From a virus: 37,643 nt of DNA. Positions 1 through 5,870 of the stretch are shown piece after piece. Location: positions 1-37,643 of the IMG/VR virus record IMGVR_UViG_3300025120_000188. One strand, written 5' to 3'. The position numbers were made by a program, and so were the translations under genes. The notes beneath the pieces are model-generated. The model was given only the letters and a program-made list of their open reading frames with translations. It made no database searches and was not told the origin of the DNA. The first letter of the stretch is position 1. Each line of letters begins with the position of its first letter.

Positions 1-95
1 ACAATACAAAGCCAATTAGGTTTGGTGGGTGGGAACACACTATAAAAGATGTTCAAGAAAAAATAAATAATCATTTTGAAATGGAGGGTAAGTAG
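1..95 (+). CDS. C-terminal end of a small gene cut by the left edge
   Basis: One frame is open from base 3 to the stop TAG at 93-95, giving 30 residues that end in HFEMEGK. The stop is followed directly by the ATG of the next gene at 96, the tight packing typical of this cluster, so I read it as the end of a real gene. The GGAGGG that serves the next gene lies inside its last codons. No fold or function can be assigned from the visible part. Confidence 0.5.
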   Translation, partial: NTKPIRFGGWEHTIKDVQEKINNHFEMEGK

Positions 96-284
96 ATGAG
101 CATTAAAGAACTAATCAAAGAACTAAAAAAGTTTGATGAGAATACAAAGGTTTCAATTACTGTTCCATATTCTAATGAAGAATACACAGATAAAGATTAT
201 AACTGTGAAGATTTTTGGATTTATAGTTGGGGTGGAAAATGGATTGAATTAACTACAACAAAAGAACTACAACAAGGAGGATAA
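96..284 (+). CDS. Small acidic hypothetical protein, 62 aa
   Basis: The start is ATG with GGAGGG seven bases upstream and directly follows the stop of the preceding gene. The protein begins with a Lys-rich helix-like stretch (MSIKELIKELKKFDENTKVS) and continues into an acidic and aromatic part with Trp at positions 42, 45 and 49. It has no signal peptide or membrane segment. It is the first complete gene of a run of tiny genes that share strong SDs. I recognise no family; such proteins are often host-takeover or early proteins in phages, which is inference here. Confidence 0.7.
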   Translation: MSIKELIKELKKFDENTKVSITVPYSNEEYTDKDYNCEDFWIYSWGGKWIELTTTKELQQGG

Positions 285-288
285 GTAG

Positions 289-504
289 ATGATAATTGAA
301 AATGAATTTACAAGAGCAGAAAGAAAACAAAAAAAAGCAGAAGCTTTAGCTTTTGAAAACGCTTACAACAATATTATTGAGAACAAAAAACTATCTAGGT
401 TTGAAAAACAATATGAGATAAGATTTCTTTTAGGACTTAATCATAGTTTTGAAGATGAAATTATGGAATTAATAAATGAATGGAGGATAAATGATGAAAC
501 TTAA
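289..504 (+). CDS. Small charged hypothetical protein, 71 aa
   Basis: The ATG at 289 has AGGAGG about seven bases upstream and lies 4 bp after the previous stop. The protein is mostly predicted helix and very Lys/Glu-rich (TRAERKQKKAEALAFENAYN near the N-terminus), with no Cys and no membrane segment. Its 3' end overlaps the next gene by about 10 bp, so the two are probably translationally coupled. The function is unknown. Confidence 0.7.
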   Translation: MIIENEFTRAERKQKKAEALAFENAYNNIIENKKLSRFEKQYEIRFLLGLNHSFEDEIMELINEWRINDET

Positions 505-688
505 AGTAATAGAAACAGTAGAAACTGTATGGGAACTACCTGATAATTATTTTGATGAGTATGATTATGATGAAGAAGATTGTGATGATAATGAGATAGC
601 AGAACATTACAAGTCTGGTAAAAGATTGCAATGGGAAATTACAGACACTGAAATATCTTATGATACGAGATGTTGGGAGGAACTGTAG
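494..688 (+). CDS. Small very acidic hypothetical protein, about 64 aa
   Basis: GGAGG at 482-486 precedes two possible ATGs at 491 and 494. The second has the better spacing (7 nt) and gives MKLKVIETVE. The centre is a dense Asp/Glu/Tyr cluster (DEYDYDEEDCDDNE), and the C-terminus has several Trp residues. A strongly negative small protein in a phage early cluster could be a DNA mimic that binds a host DNA-binding protein, but only the charge supports that. It overlaps the previous gene by 11 bp. Confidence 0.7.
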   Translation: MKLKVIETVETVWELPDNYFDEYDYDEEDCDDNEIAEHYKSGKRLQWEITDTEISYDTRCWEEL

Positions 689-689
689 A

Positions 690-863
690 ATGAAAAGACA
701 TACCGACTTTTACGAATACAAAACTATATCTTTTCACTTCTTTAAAAAGGTTGCGAACAAGAACGAGTTTAAAAAAGAGTGGGTGTCTGTTAGATGTCAA
801 GAAGATATTATGAAACAACAGCCACAGAATGTAGAGATAAGGAGGTTGAAAAAAAATGTTTGA
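690..863 (+). CDS. Small basic hypothetical protein, 57 aa
   Basis: The start at 690 (MKRHTDFYEY) has GGAGG about nine bases upstream and lies 1 bp after the previous stop. A longer in-frame start at 660 would overlap the previous gene by 29 bp and lacks a good SD. The protein is Lys/Arg- and Phe-rich and ends in RRLKKNV, so it could bind nucleic acid. There is no recognisable domain. It overlaps the next tiny gene by 8 bp. Confidence 0.6.
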   Translation: MKRHTDFYEYKTISFHFFKKVANKNEFKKEWVSVRCQEDIMKQQPQNVEIRRLKKNV

Positions 864-939
864 CAATATGACATTATGGATATTATTATATTTAATTGTA
901 GGATTTACTACAGCTTATTACTTACACAGGAGGGATTGA
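856..939 (+). CDS. 27-aa single-pass membrane microprotein
   Basis: The ATG at 856 has AAGGAGG about 9 nt upstream and reads 27 codons to TGA at 937-939. Residues 7-21 (LWILLYLIVGFTTAY) form one transmembrane helix, followed by a short positive tail, HRRD. The frame fits exactly between two genes with good SDs, and its end carries the SD of the next gene (AGGAGGG). Small single-helix proteins of this kind occur in phage early clusters, but the role is unknown. Its short length keeps confidence moderate. Confidence 0.5.
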   Translation: MFDNMTLWILLYLIVGFTTAYYLHRRD

Positions 940-941
940 GA

Positions 942-1079
942 ATGAATTGTGAATTATGTAAAGGTGTTGGGTGGATAGATACATTCAACACAGAAGATAG
1001 GGTACAGGAAATACAGAAATGTGATGACTGTAATATATTTAAAGATGATGTACAAGCAAGACAGGAGGTACAAGAATGA
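942..1079 (+). CDS. Zinc-ribbon-like microprotein with two CxxC pairs, 45 aa
   Basis: The start at 942 (MNCELCKGVGW) has GGAGGG nine bases upstream; a longer frame from 876 overlaps the previous gene and has no SD. CELC at residues 3-6 and CDDC near residues 29-32 form two CxxC knuckles that could bind one zinc ion. The first is in a CxxCxGxGW setting that resembles the cysteine repeats of the DnaJ central domain. Most likely it is a small protein-binding or nucleic-acid-binding adaptor; the partner is unknown. Its stop overlaps the next ATG (ATGA). Confidence 0.6.
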   Translation: MNCELCKGVGWIDTFNTEDRVQEIQKCDDCNIFKDDVQARQEVQE

Positions 1080-1240
1080 GCAACATAACAACAGAAACAT
1101 ATGCTGAGAAGCTATATGAAGAACTATACGATAAGCATTATAGAGAAGTAGGTAAGACTACAGATGATGTTGATTATATAGAAAGGGAAGCTGAACGATT
1201 AGCTTTAATAGATTTAGATAACTTTGAAATGGAGGGATAA
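1076..1240 (+). CDS. Small acidic helical hypothetical protein, 54 aa
   Basis: The ATG at 1076 overlaps the previous stop as ATGA, with GGAGG about eight bases upstream. It reads MSNITTETYAEKLYEELYDK and ends in DLDNFEMEG, where the last codons encode the SD of the next gene. The composition suggests a single long helix rich in Glu and Tyr. No family is recognised. Confidence 0.6.
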   Translation: MSNITTETYAEKLYEELYDKHYREVGKTTDDVDYIEREAERLALIDLDNFEMEG

Positions 1241-1242
1241 AG

Positions 1243-1461
1243 ATGAGTAGAACATACAACGATTATTATTTTGAAAAAGAAGATGTACTTCACACACTTG
1301 AAAAACTTGAAATGAGTGTAAGGTTTTTAAACGTATGGGTGAATGAGCCAATGGGTTTAGAGAATGCCAAGTATGTACTAGAGAAGAACGCCAATAGAAA
1401 GTTTGATTGGTTTGATAGAAACATGGTAAAGGAATTATTAGAGGAGGTAGATGATGAGTGA
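1243..1461 (+). CDS. Hypothetical protein, 72 aa
   Basis: The start ATG has GGAGGG seven bases upstream. The protein starts MSRTYNDYYFEKEDV and is mixed helix with Trp at 32 and 55 and an acidic end (LLEEVDDE). There is no signal peptide, membrane helix or Cys motif. It overlaps the next gene by about 8 bp, which suggests coupled translation. The function is unknown. Confidence 0.65.
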   Translation: MSRTYNDYYFEKEDVLHTLEKLEMSVRFLNVWVNEPMGLENAKYVLEKNANRKFDWFDRNMVKELLEEVDDE

Positions 1462-1714
1462 TTGGCTAGACGGAACTAAACCTAAAATTATAGAGTGTAT
1501 CTATGAAGCACCTATTACTTTTGACTTAGAAGAACTAGGTATTGATTGGGACAATGTCAAAGACTACTACATAAAGTATGGTACTTTGTATGTTGAGTTC
1601 AAAGATGGTACAACAAGTTGGTATGATGGAGACGAAGGAGAGACAGATTATAAATGGGCAAGATATGAAAATGTACTTGATGAGGACTGGAATAAAGTGG
1701 AGGGATTGAACTGA
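1454..1714 (+). CDS. Acidic hypothetical protein, about 86 aa
   Basis: AGGAGG at 1442-1447 precedes tandem ATGs at 1451 and 1454; the second has the better spacing. The sequence is rich in Asp, Glu, Trp and Tyr (for example DGTTSWYDGDEGETDYKW) and looks mainly beta, with alternating hydrophobic residues. It carries a strong negative charge and, like the acidic protein at 494, could be a mimic or anti-host protein, which is inference only. Its TGA overlaps the next ATG by one base. Confidence 0.65.
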   Translation: MSDWLDGTKPKIIECIYEAPITFDLEELGIDWDNVKDYYIKYGTLYVEFKDGTTSWYDGDEGETDYKWARYENVLDEDWNKVEGLN

Positions 1715-1893
1715 TGAAAGTTAAGATATCTAAAGTTGCTAAACACAATGGACAACCTACAGCTTTTACTGTTAAGGTTAGAGGTAGGAAATATCCAAGA
1801 GGATTTAGAGAGTGGTATTTTCCACACGATAACAAACCAGAGACAGCTATTGAAATGGCTATCTTAGATTACAAACGAGGACTATTACAATGA
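1714..1893 (+). CDS. Small basic hypothetical protein, 59 aa
   Basis: The ATG at 1714 overlaps the previous TGA (TGATG), with GGAGGG about 10 bp upstream. The reading frame gives MKVKISKVAKHNGQPTAFTV and ends AILDYKRGLLQ. The N-terminal half is basic with alternating beta-like residues (VKVRGRKYPRGF), a composition that suits nucleic-acid binding. A TGA/ATG overlap joins it to the next gene. No family is recognised. Confidence 0.6.
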   Translation: MKVKISKVAKHNGQPTAFTVKVRGRKYPRGFREWYFPHDNKPETAIEMAILDYKRGLLQ

Positions 1894-2126
1894 ACAGAAC
1901 TTTATACAAAAAACTAGAGGACATATGTGCAAGAGAATACATCATAAATAAATTATCGGCTAATAAGTTTAGAACATTTGTCGACTTTCTTTATGATGAC
2001 ATAAGAACGTGGGACAAACCAATGAACGTATCAGAAGTAGATATAATACATAGGATAGAAGAGCATATGAGCTACATGGTGAGCAGTTATCTTAACAAGT
2101 CATACGAGGGTATTAGTGTTGACTAA
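1890..2126 (+). CDS. Helical hypothetical protein, 78 aa
   Basis: The ATG overlaps the stop of the preceding gene (ATGA). The protein is predicted all-helical (MNRTLYKKLEDICAREYIIN, then repeated amphipathic segments) with one Cys and no membrane span. It is the last gene of the first sub-cluster; a 77-bp gap follows. That gap holds an imperfect inverted repeat at about 2128-2145 (AAGCC...GGCTT) and a T-run at about 2160-2166 that is too far away for a clear terminator. The function is unknown. Confidence 0.6.
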   Translation: MNRTLYKKLEDICAREYIINKLSANKFRTFVDFLYDDIRTWDKPMNVSEVDIIHRIEEHMSYMVSSYLNKSYEGISVD

Positions 2127-2203
2127 CAAGCCCTTATAAAGGCTTAGAAATAAATTGTATTTTTTTAATAAAATTACTTGACAAACTTTTAAGGAGGTAT
2201 AAA

Positions 2204-2347
2204 ATGCTTAACAAGTTAAAAAGAAAAAAAGAAAATAATAATAAAATGAATAATAAAAATATATATAATAATATACCTAAACATTTAAAACATTTATCAG
2301 TTGAAAAATTGAAGGGATTGTTTTATCTTTTTAGAAATAGAGTATAG
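2204..2347 (+). CDS. Lys/Asn-rich small protein, 47 aa
   Basis: The ATG at 2204 follows AAGGAGG with good spacing. The N-terminus is almost entirely Lys, Arg and Asn (MLNKLKRKKENNNKMNNKN), while the C-terminal half is an amphipathic helix (HLSVEKLKGLFYLFRNRV). Its very high AT content and low complexity leave open that only part is meaningful, but the strong SD and the tight 2-bp spacing to the next gene support translation. It could be nucleic-acid binding. No family is recognised. Confidence 0.5.
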   Translation: MLNKLKRKKENNNKMNNKNIYNNIPKHLKHLSVEKLKGLFYLFRNRV

Positions 2348-2349
2348 TT

Positions 2350-2505
2350 ATGGCTGTAAAATCAAAAGCATTTAAACAGACTCATACTTCAGCTACTGGT
2401 GTTAGAGGTAAGAGAACAAGTCAAGGTAGAAGGAATGTTGGCTACTCTACTATGAATAAAAATATTAAAGCTAACCATAAGAAATATAGAGGGCAAGGAA
2501 AATGA
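2350..2505 (+). CDS. Highly basic small protein, 51 aa
   Basis: The ATG at 2350 lies 2 bp after the previous stop, and the frame runs 51 codons. Lys, Arg, Gly, Thr and Asn dominate (for example TGVRGKRTSQGRRNVGYST), with a net charge above +10 and no acidic residues at all. The pattern resembles disordered tails of ribosomal or nucleoid proteins, so RNA or DNA binding is likely. No strong SD is visible, so it may be translated by coupling to the previous gene. ATGA joins it to the next gene. Confidence 0.5.
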   Translation: MAVKSKAFKQTHTSATGVRGKRTSQGRRNVGYSTMNKNIKANHKKYRGQGK

Positions 2506-2606
2506 TAGGCGAAGTAATAGGACTCATGTTTGTAATAGGGTTTATGTTATTCTGTTTAGTGGGTGTAGCTTTAATAGTTATGGATGATGAGAGGAAAGGT
2601 AAATGA
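2502..2606 (+). CDS. 34-aa membrane microprotein
   Basis: The ATG overlaps the stop of the basic protein (ATGA), and its own stop overlaps the next ATG the same way. Residues 4-27 form one very hydrophobic helix (VIGLMFVIGFMLFCLVGVAL), and the protein ends with the charged tail MDDERKGK. Both junctions are exact four-base overlaps, which argues that it is a real link in the chain. It could be an inner-membrane effector or a holin-like peptide; the function is unknown. Confidence 0.5.
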   Translation: MIGEVIGLMFVIGFMLFCLVGVALIVMDDERKGK

Positions 2607-2791
2607 TAATTACAAAAGATACTGAACTAACTCCAATGACTAAGGAAGAGTTTAGAGCATGGGAAGAATATGTTATTAAATATAATCACGATAATTCTAC
2701 AGACCAAATAGCTTACGAAGTCGTGTGGAACAAAGATGAATATAAAGTTAAATTATTAGATTTAAGAGTTGACAAAGAGGGACAGGAATAA
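2603..2791 (+). CDS. Acidic hypothetical protein, 62 aa
   Basis: The ATG overlaps the previous stop (ATGA), with AGAGGAAAGG about six bases upstream. It reads MIITKDTELTPMTKEEFRAW and ends in VDKEGQE, and looks alpha/beta without Cys or membrane segments. It is the last gene before the non-coding region. The promoter at 2769-2797 lies over its last codons and stop, so the following RNA has its own transcription start. The function is unknown. Confidence 0.65.
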   Translation: MIITKDTELTPMTKEEFRAWEEYVIKYNHDNSTDQIAYEVVWNKDEYKVKLLDLRVDKEGQE

Positions 2792-2797
2792 TATAAT
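2769..2797 (+). promoter_or_regulatory. Exact-consensus sigma70-type promoter before the non-coding RNA
   Basis: TTGACA at 2769-2774 and TATAAT at 2792-2797 are both perfect matches, separated by exactly 17 bp. Transcription should start near 2804, just before the first RNA stem. It overlaps the end of the 62-aa gene. The same exact arrangement occurs at 8015 and 13043. Confidence 0.85.
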
Positions 2798-2803
2798 TAC
2801 TCC

Positions 2804-3197
2804 TAATGTATAGGTATGTCTAAAGGTGTAGCCCTCAACTAACCTTCCTGAACCTAAAGACATACGAGCAATCGTGCTAGTTTCTGGTCTAGTGCCACTA
2901 AAACCAGACTAAGTTTTAAAAGTTTTACAAGGTGTTCGCGTTACTGTAAAATCTTTAGAGGTGTTTGCTCCATTAGACACTTATTAAAGTTGTAAATGAA
3001 ATGGGATAAGAACTGAACCGATTACCTTCCCTTGTGAATACAGTCTGATTTTCCCACATTGCGTGGTGGTTTGCACAGACTCTAAACAACAAAGCCACAA
3101 TTTGCGAGTGTTGACAGGCACTTTAAAAACCTATAGTTATGTTGCTGTTGGAGGAGTCGGTAGTTACTTCGGAACTGAGAAACTACCCTTTTAATTT
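2804..3197 (+). ncRNA. Candidate structured non-coding RNA, about 390 nt
   Basis: No convincing reading frame exists between 2792 and 3214, unlike the rest of this gene-packed window. The stretch begins at a consensus promoter and is full of perfect short inverted repeats. These are 2814-2821 with 2858-2865 (8 bp, extended by AGGT/ACCT); 2866-2871 with 2965-2970 (GAGCAA/TTGCTC), which encloses hairpins 2883-2908 (TCTGGT/ACCAGA plus TAGT/ACTA) and 2919-2956 (11 bp with one bulge); 3003-3006 with 3028-3031; and 3042-3047 with 3076-3081 (AGTCTG/CAGACT) around CCAC/GTGG. It ends in a hairpin at 3159-3187 followed by a T-rich tract. The loop at 2829-2836 reads TAGCCCTC, complementary to the SD region of gene 3215. 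I do not recognise the fold as tmRNA, RNase P RNA, a group I or II intron, or a named riboswitch. It could be an independent regulatory RNA or a long leader that controls the operon from 3215. Confidence 0.7.
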
Positions 3198-3198
3198 T
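3159..3198 (+). terminator. Terminator-like hairpin, possibly a switch
   Basis: GGTAGTT (3159-3165) pairs perfectly with AACTACC (3181-3187) and is followed by CTTTTAATTTT, the form of a Rho-independent terminator. The same 5' arm can instead form a shorter hairpin, AGTT/AACT, capped by a C(UUCG)G tetraloop (3167-3172). The two structures are mutually exclusive. It lies just upstream of the SD of gene 3215, so it could end the RNA or act as an attenuator. Confidence 0.55.
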
Positions 3199-3214
3199 AA
3201 AGCTGGAGGGCTAT
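3199..3214 (+). promoter_or_regulatory. Shared SD element, copy 1 (AAAGCTGGAGGGCTAT)
   Basis: This 16-base sequence lies directly before the ATG at 3215 and recurs identically at 13085-13100. Its core GAGGGCTA (3206-3213) also forms the SD at 4196-4203 and is the exact complement of the loop TAGCCCTC at 2829-2836 in the upstream RNA. Confidence 0.6.
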
Positions 3215-3457
3215 ATGATATTTAAATTCAACCAAATCGAATGGGCTTGGCAAGATGATTGTCAAGAGAAACAATACTGGGATACTTGGATTCCTAAGAA
3301 ATCAGATTTAAAAATAGTTACTAAGTTACCTAGGGCAGAGATGCAAGAGGTAAAGGATGAGCTATGGGAAGACTTGCAAAGTGCTATACAATTTACACGA
3401 GATAGAAACAATGCAAGAAGAAGACAGAAAAGACTTGCACAAAAAGAAAAAGTATGA
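3215..3457 (+). CDS. Hypothetical protein at the head of the replication block, 80 aa
   Basis: The ATG at 3215 has GGAGGG six bases upstream within the shared SD element. The N-terminal half is Trp-rich (IEWAWQDDC, then YWDTWIPKK), and the C-terminal half is a strongly basic helix (RDRNNARRRQKRLAQKEK), which suggests nucleic-acid or nucleoprotein binding. It is the first gene after the structured RNA and precedes the SSB-like gene by 51 bp. If the RNA acts in cis, this is its target. No family is recognised. Confidence 0.65.
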   Translation: MIFKFNQIEWAWQDDCQEKQYWDTWIPKKSDLKIVTKLPRAEMQEVKDELWEDLQSAIQFTRDRNNARRRQKRLAQKEKV

Positions 3458-3508
3458 TAGACTCCAAACACTTAATACTAAAAACTAAACCTATAGGAGG
3501 TACAATAT

Positions 3509-3922
3509 ATGTATGAGTATGTAGAAGGAAAAGCTATGTGGGCTAATGTCAGCACACCAAACACTAAGTTTGAACCACATAAGTACGGAATAGTTGTGTT
3601 GACTGATGAAGATACTGCTACTAGATTAGAAAGTGCAGGGTTATCAAGAGTAAGAACCAGAGATGGTCAAGCTAAGTATGATGAACCTGCTTTCTCATTT
3701 AGTAGAAAAGTAGAACGACATGATGGGACAACCAATCCTGCACCTAAATTAGTTGACGAAGATGGCAACGCTTTAGATGTTAGTCTTGGTAATGGTTCTG
3801 AAGTCACTGTGAAAATTAAACCTTACACAGGAAAGTATGGTACGTTTGCAGAGTTAATAGCTGTGAAGGTCACTAATTTAATTGAATACACTGAACCAAG
3901 TTCAGACAACGAGGAATTTTAA
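3509..3922 (+). CDS. Probable single-stranded DNA-binding protein, 137 aa
   Basis: The start ATG has TAGGAGG about ten bases upstream. The chain is mostly beta, as for an OB fold, with aromatic and basic positions (HKYGIVVLTDEDTATRLE, then SFSRKVERHD and VTVKIKPYTGKYGTF). It ends in an acidic tail with a final phenylalanine, EPSSDNEEF. Known phage and bacterial SSBs use such a tail to contact polymerase and helicase. Its place just before primase-helicase and polymerase fits a T7 gp2.5-like role: coating single-stranded DNA at the fork. The assignment rests on tail, size and context rather than a catalytic motif. Confidence 0.6.
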   Translation: MYEYVEGKAMWANVSTPNTKFEPHKYGIVVLTDEDTATRLESAGLSRVRTRDGQAKYDEPAFSFSRKVERHDGTTNPAPKLVDEDGNALDVSLGNGSEVTVKIKPYTGKYGTFAELIAVKVTNLIEYTEPSSDNEEF

Positions 3923-3923
3923 T

Positions 3924-4187
3924 ATGATTATTACGATTAAGAATGATGATGGCGAAGCAGTCTATGATGTTTCAAAGATTGAAGATGAGCAGAAGAGAGC
4001 AGGTGCTAACATATCTATCAGTAAGATAGGTACGTTAAACGTGTTGACTGAAGCTTTGAACTATGCTTCACAAGGTCATCAAAATAATCTTGAAGCTGTG
4101 CTAAAGGAAAGCCCTGAAGCAGTAGTTGAACAAGAAGAAACTGAAGAAGCTTCAAGCGAAGATGAGTCTTTAAACGAAGTATCATAA
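3924..4187 (+). CDS. Small acidic protein between SSB and primase-helicase, 87 aa
   Basis: The ATG at 3924 lies 1 bp after the SSB-like stop, with GAGGA about eight bases upstream; an in-frame extension to 3882 overlaps the SSB gene and lacks an ATG. The N-terminal half (MIITIKNDDGEAVYDVSKIE) is beta then helix. The last 30 residues are almost all Glu, Ser and Ala (VVEQEETEEASSEDESLNEV) and must be disordered. A replication accessory role is inferred from position only. No family is recognised. Confidence 0.65.
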   Translation: MIITIKNDDGEAVYDVSKIEDEQKRAGANISISKIGTLNVLTEALNYASQGHQNNLEAVLKESPEAVVEQEETEEASSEDESLNEVS

Positions 4188-4195
4188 TTCATAGT

Positions 4196-4203
4196 GAGGG
4201 CTA
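4196..4203 (+). promoter_or_regulatory. Shared SD core GAGGGCTA, copy 2, before primase-helicase
   Basis: GAGGGCTA precedes the ATG at 4206 by two bases and provides its SD (GAGGG, five-base spacing). It is the same octamer as at 3206-3213 and 13092-13099 and is complementary to the RNA loop at 2829-2836. It also settles the start: ATG 4206 rather than the GTG at 4194. Confidence 0.5.
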
Positions 4204-4205
4204 AC

Positions 4206-5870
4206 ATGGATAAAACTTGGGATAAGTTGCATCAACCTTGTCCACTTTGCGGAAGCAGTGATGCTGTAGGAATCAATGAAGATGACTCAGCAAAATGTTT
4301 TAGCTGTGGAGAGTTTATGCCTAGCTATACTAAAGCATGTGGAGGAAAGGATATGCAAACAACAACAACACCAGTTAAACAACCAGATACAGTAGGAGAA
4401 GGAAAGTTTTCAGCCCTTACGGACAGGAAGATTTCCATGAACACTGCTCAGAAGTATGGGGTTAAATGTGTACATGACTTACAAGGTAATGTCGTTAAAC
4501 ATTTTTATCCTTACTACAATGGGCATGAGTTGTCAGCTACTAAGGTTAGAAACTGTAAGGACAAAGACTTCTTTGTATCTGGTAGTTATAATGATACAGG
4601 TTTGTTTGGTCAACAACTTTTCAAAGGCGGTAAATATGTCACCGTCACTGAAGGGGAGTGTGATGCTATGGCTACTTATGAACTGCTTGGTTCTAAGTGG
4701 GCTGTAGTATCTATTAAGCGTGGAGCAAATGGTGCAGTCAGAGATATCAAGGAAAGCTTAGAGTTCTTTGATGACTTTGAAAATGTTATCATTGCTTTTG
4801 ATAAAGATAAGGCAGGACAAGAAGCTAGTATAAAAGTTGCTAGACTTTTCAAACCGGGAAAAGCTCGTATCGTGACTTTACCTAACGGTTGGAAAGACCC
4901 TAACGATATGCTAAGAAATAACAAGCATAAAGAGTTTGTTGAAGCTTGGTGGGCTAGTAAAGTTTATACACCTTCTGGTGTTATAAATGTTTCTGAACAA
5001 CGTGAGAAGTTTCACAATCGTGAGAAGAAACAAAGCGTACCTTACCCTTATGAAGGACTGAACAAGAAATTGTATGGTCTTAGAGCAGGAGAACTGGTCA
5101 CACTTACAGGTGGTACTGGTCTTGGTAAGTCAAGTGTGACAAGAGAACTTGAACATCATCTTATTAAGAACACTACAGATAACGTAGGTATCATAGCACT
5201 AGAAGAAGATTGGAGAAGAACCATTGATGGTATCTTATCTATTGAAGCTAATGCTAGACTATACGTTGACCAAGAACGTGAGAAGTTTTCTAAAGAAGAA
5301 CTAGATAAGATGTTTGATATTCTCTATGATGGACAGAACAAGAATAGAGTATGGGTTCATTCACACTTTGGTACGAATGACATTGATGATATCTTTACTA
5401 AGCTTCGCTTTATGATTATAGGATGTGATTGCAAGTGGGTGGTCGTTGACCATTTACATATGTTAGTCAGTGCTGTACATGAAGGAGATGAAAGACGAGC
5501 TATTGATTCTATTATGACTAGACTTAGAAGTTTGGTAGAAGAGACAGGTGCAGGAATCATTTTGGTTTCACACTTACGTAGAGTTGATGGTAATAAAGGA
5601 CATGAGAATGGTATAGAGGTTTCTCTATCTCATCTTAGAGGTTCTAATAGTATTGGACAACTTAGTGATTGTGTTATAGCACTAGAAAGAAATCAACAAT
5701 CAGATGACCCTGAAGAAGCTAGGACTACAAGACTTCGTATACTTAAATCAAGGTATACTGGAGATGTAGGTATGGCATGTAGAGTTGTATATGATGGAGA
5801 AACTGGTAGACTATCTGAACTAACAGATGAGGACATAACCTTTGACAATAGTTTAGATGAGGCATTTTAA
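4206..5870 (+). CDS. T7-like primase-helicase
   Basis: This bifunctional replication protein makes RNA primers and unwinds DNA at the fork as a ring. The N-terminal zinc-binding domain has C12, C15, C31 and C34 (CPLCG and CFSCG). The TOPRIM primase core shows EGECDA and FDKDKAG (the DxD-type metal site). The helicase half has a Walker A motif (GGTGLGKSS), Walker B (WVVVDHLHML), the switch motif ILVSHLRR, and LRGSNSIGQLSDCVIALERN followed by an arginine-rich strand, as in T7 gp4. At about 554 aa it is close to the T7 length (566 aa). I place the start at ATG 4206 because GAGGG is correctly spaced from it; a GTG at 4194 is possible. TAATG joins it to the polymerase gene. Confidence is high. Confidence 0.95.
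   Translation: MDKTWDKLHQPCPLCGSSDAVGINEDDSAKCFSCGEFMPSYTKACGGKDMQTTTTPVKQPDTVGEGKFSALTDRKISMNTAQKYGVKCVHDLQGNVVKHFYPYYNGHELSATKVRNCKDKDFFVSGSYNDTGLFGQQLFKGGKYVTVTEGECDAMATYELLGSKWAVVSIKRGANGAVRDIKESLEFFDDFENVIIAFDKDKAGQEASIKVARLFKPGKARIVTLPNGWKDPNDMLRNNKHKEFVEAWWASKVYTPSGVINVSEQREKFHNREKKQSVPYPYEGLNKKLYGLRAGELVTLTGGTGLGKSSVTRELEHHLIKNTTDNVGIIALEEDWRRTIDGILSIEANARLYVDQEREKFSKEELDKMFDILYDGQNKNRVWVHSHFGTNDIDDIFTKLRFMIIGCDCKWVVVDHLHMLVSAVHEGDERRAIDSIMTRLRSLVEETGAGIILVSHLRRVDGNKGHENGIEVSLSHLRGSNSIGQLSDCVIALERNQQSDDPEEARTTRLRILKSRYTGDVGMACRVVYDGETGRLSELTDEDITFDNSLDEAF

Noticed and set aside
856-889. TTGACA at 860-865 with TATTAT at 884-889 as an early promoter
   Set aside because: The spacer is 18 bp and the -10 is imperfect. 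The bases are also fully explained by codons of the 27-aa membrane frame, so the evidence is too weak.
2178-2203. TTGACA followed by TATAAA just before the gene at 2204
   Set aside because: The spacer is only 14 bp and the -10 candidate overlaps the SD and start region, so it does not fit a sigma70 promoter like the three exact ones.
3111-3137. TTGACA with TATAGT downstream inside the non-coding region
   Set aside because: The spacer is 15 bp and the -10 is imperfect. It may be a decayed relic because the text around it resembles the leader at 13043, but I do not call it an active promoter.
2792-3214. Group I or group II intron, tmRNA, RNase P RNA or tRNA in the gene-free region
   Set aside because: No split gene flanks it, the intron core or domain V signatures are absent, no tRNA-like ends or TTCGA loop is present, and the RNase P conserved regions are not found. 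It stays an unclassified structured RNA.
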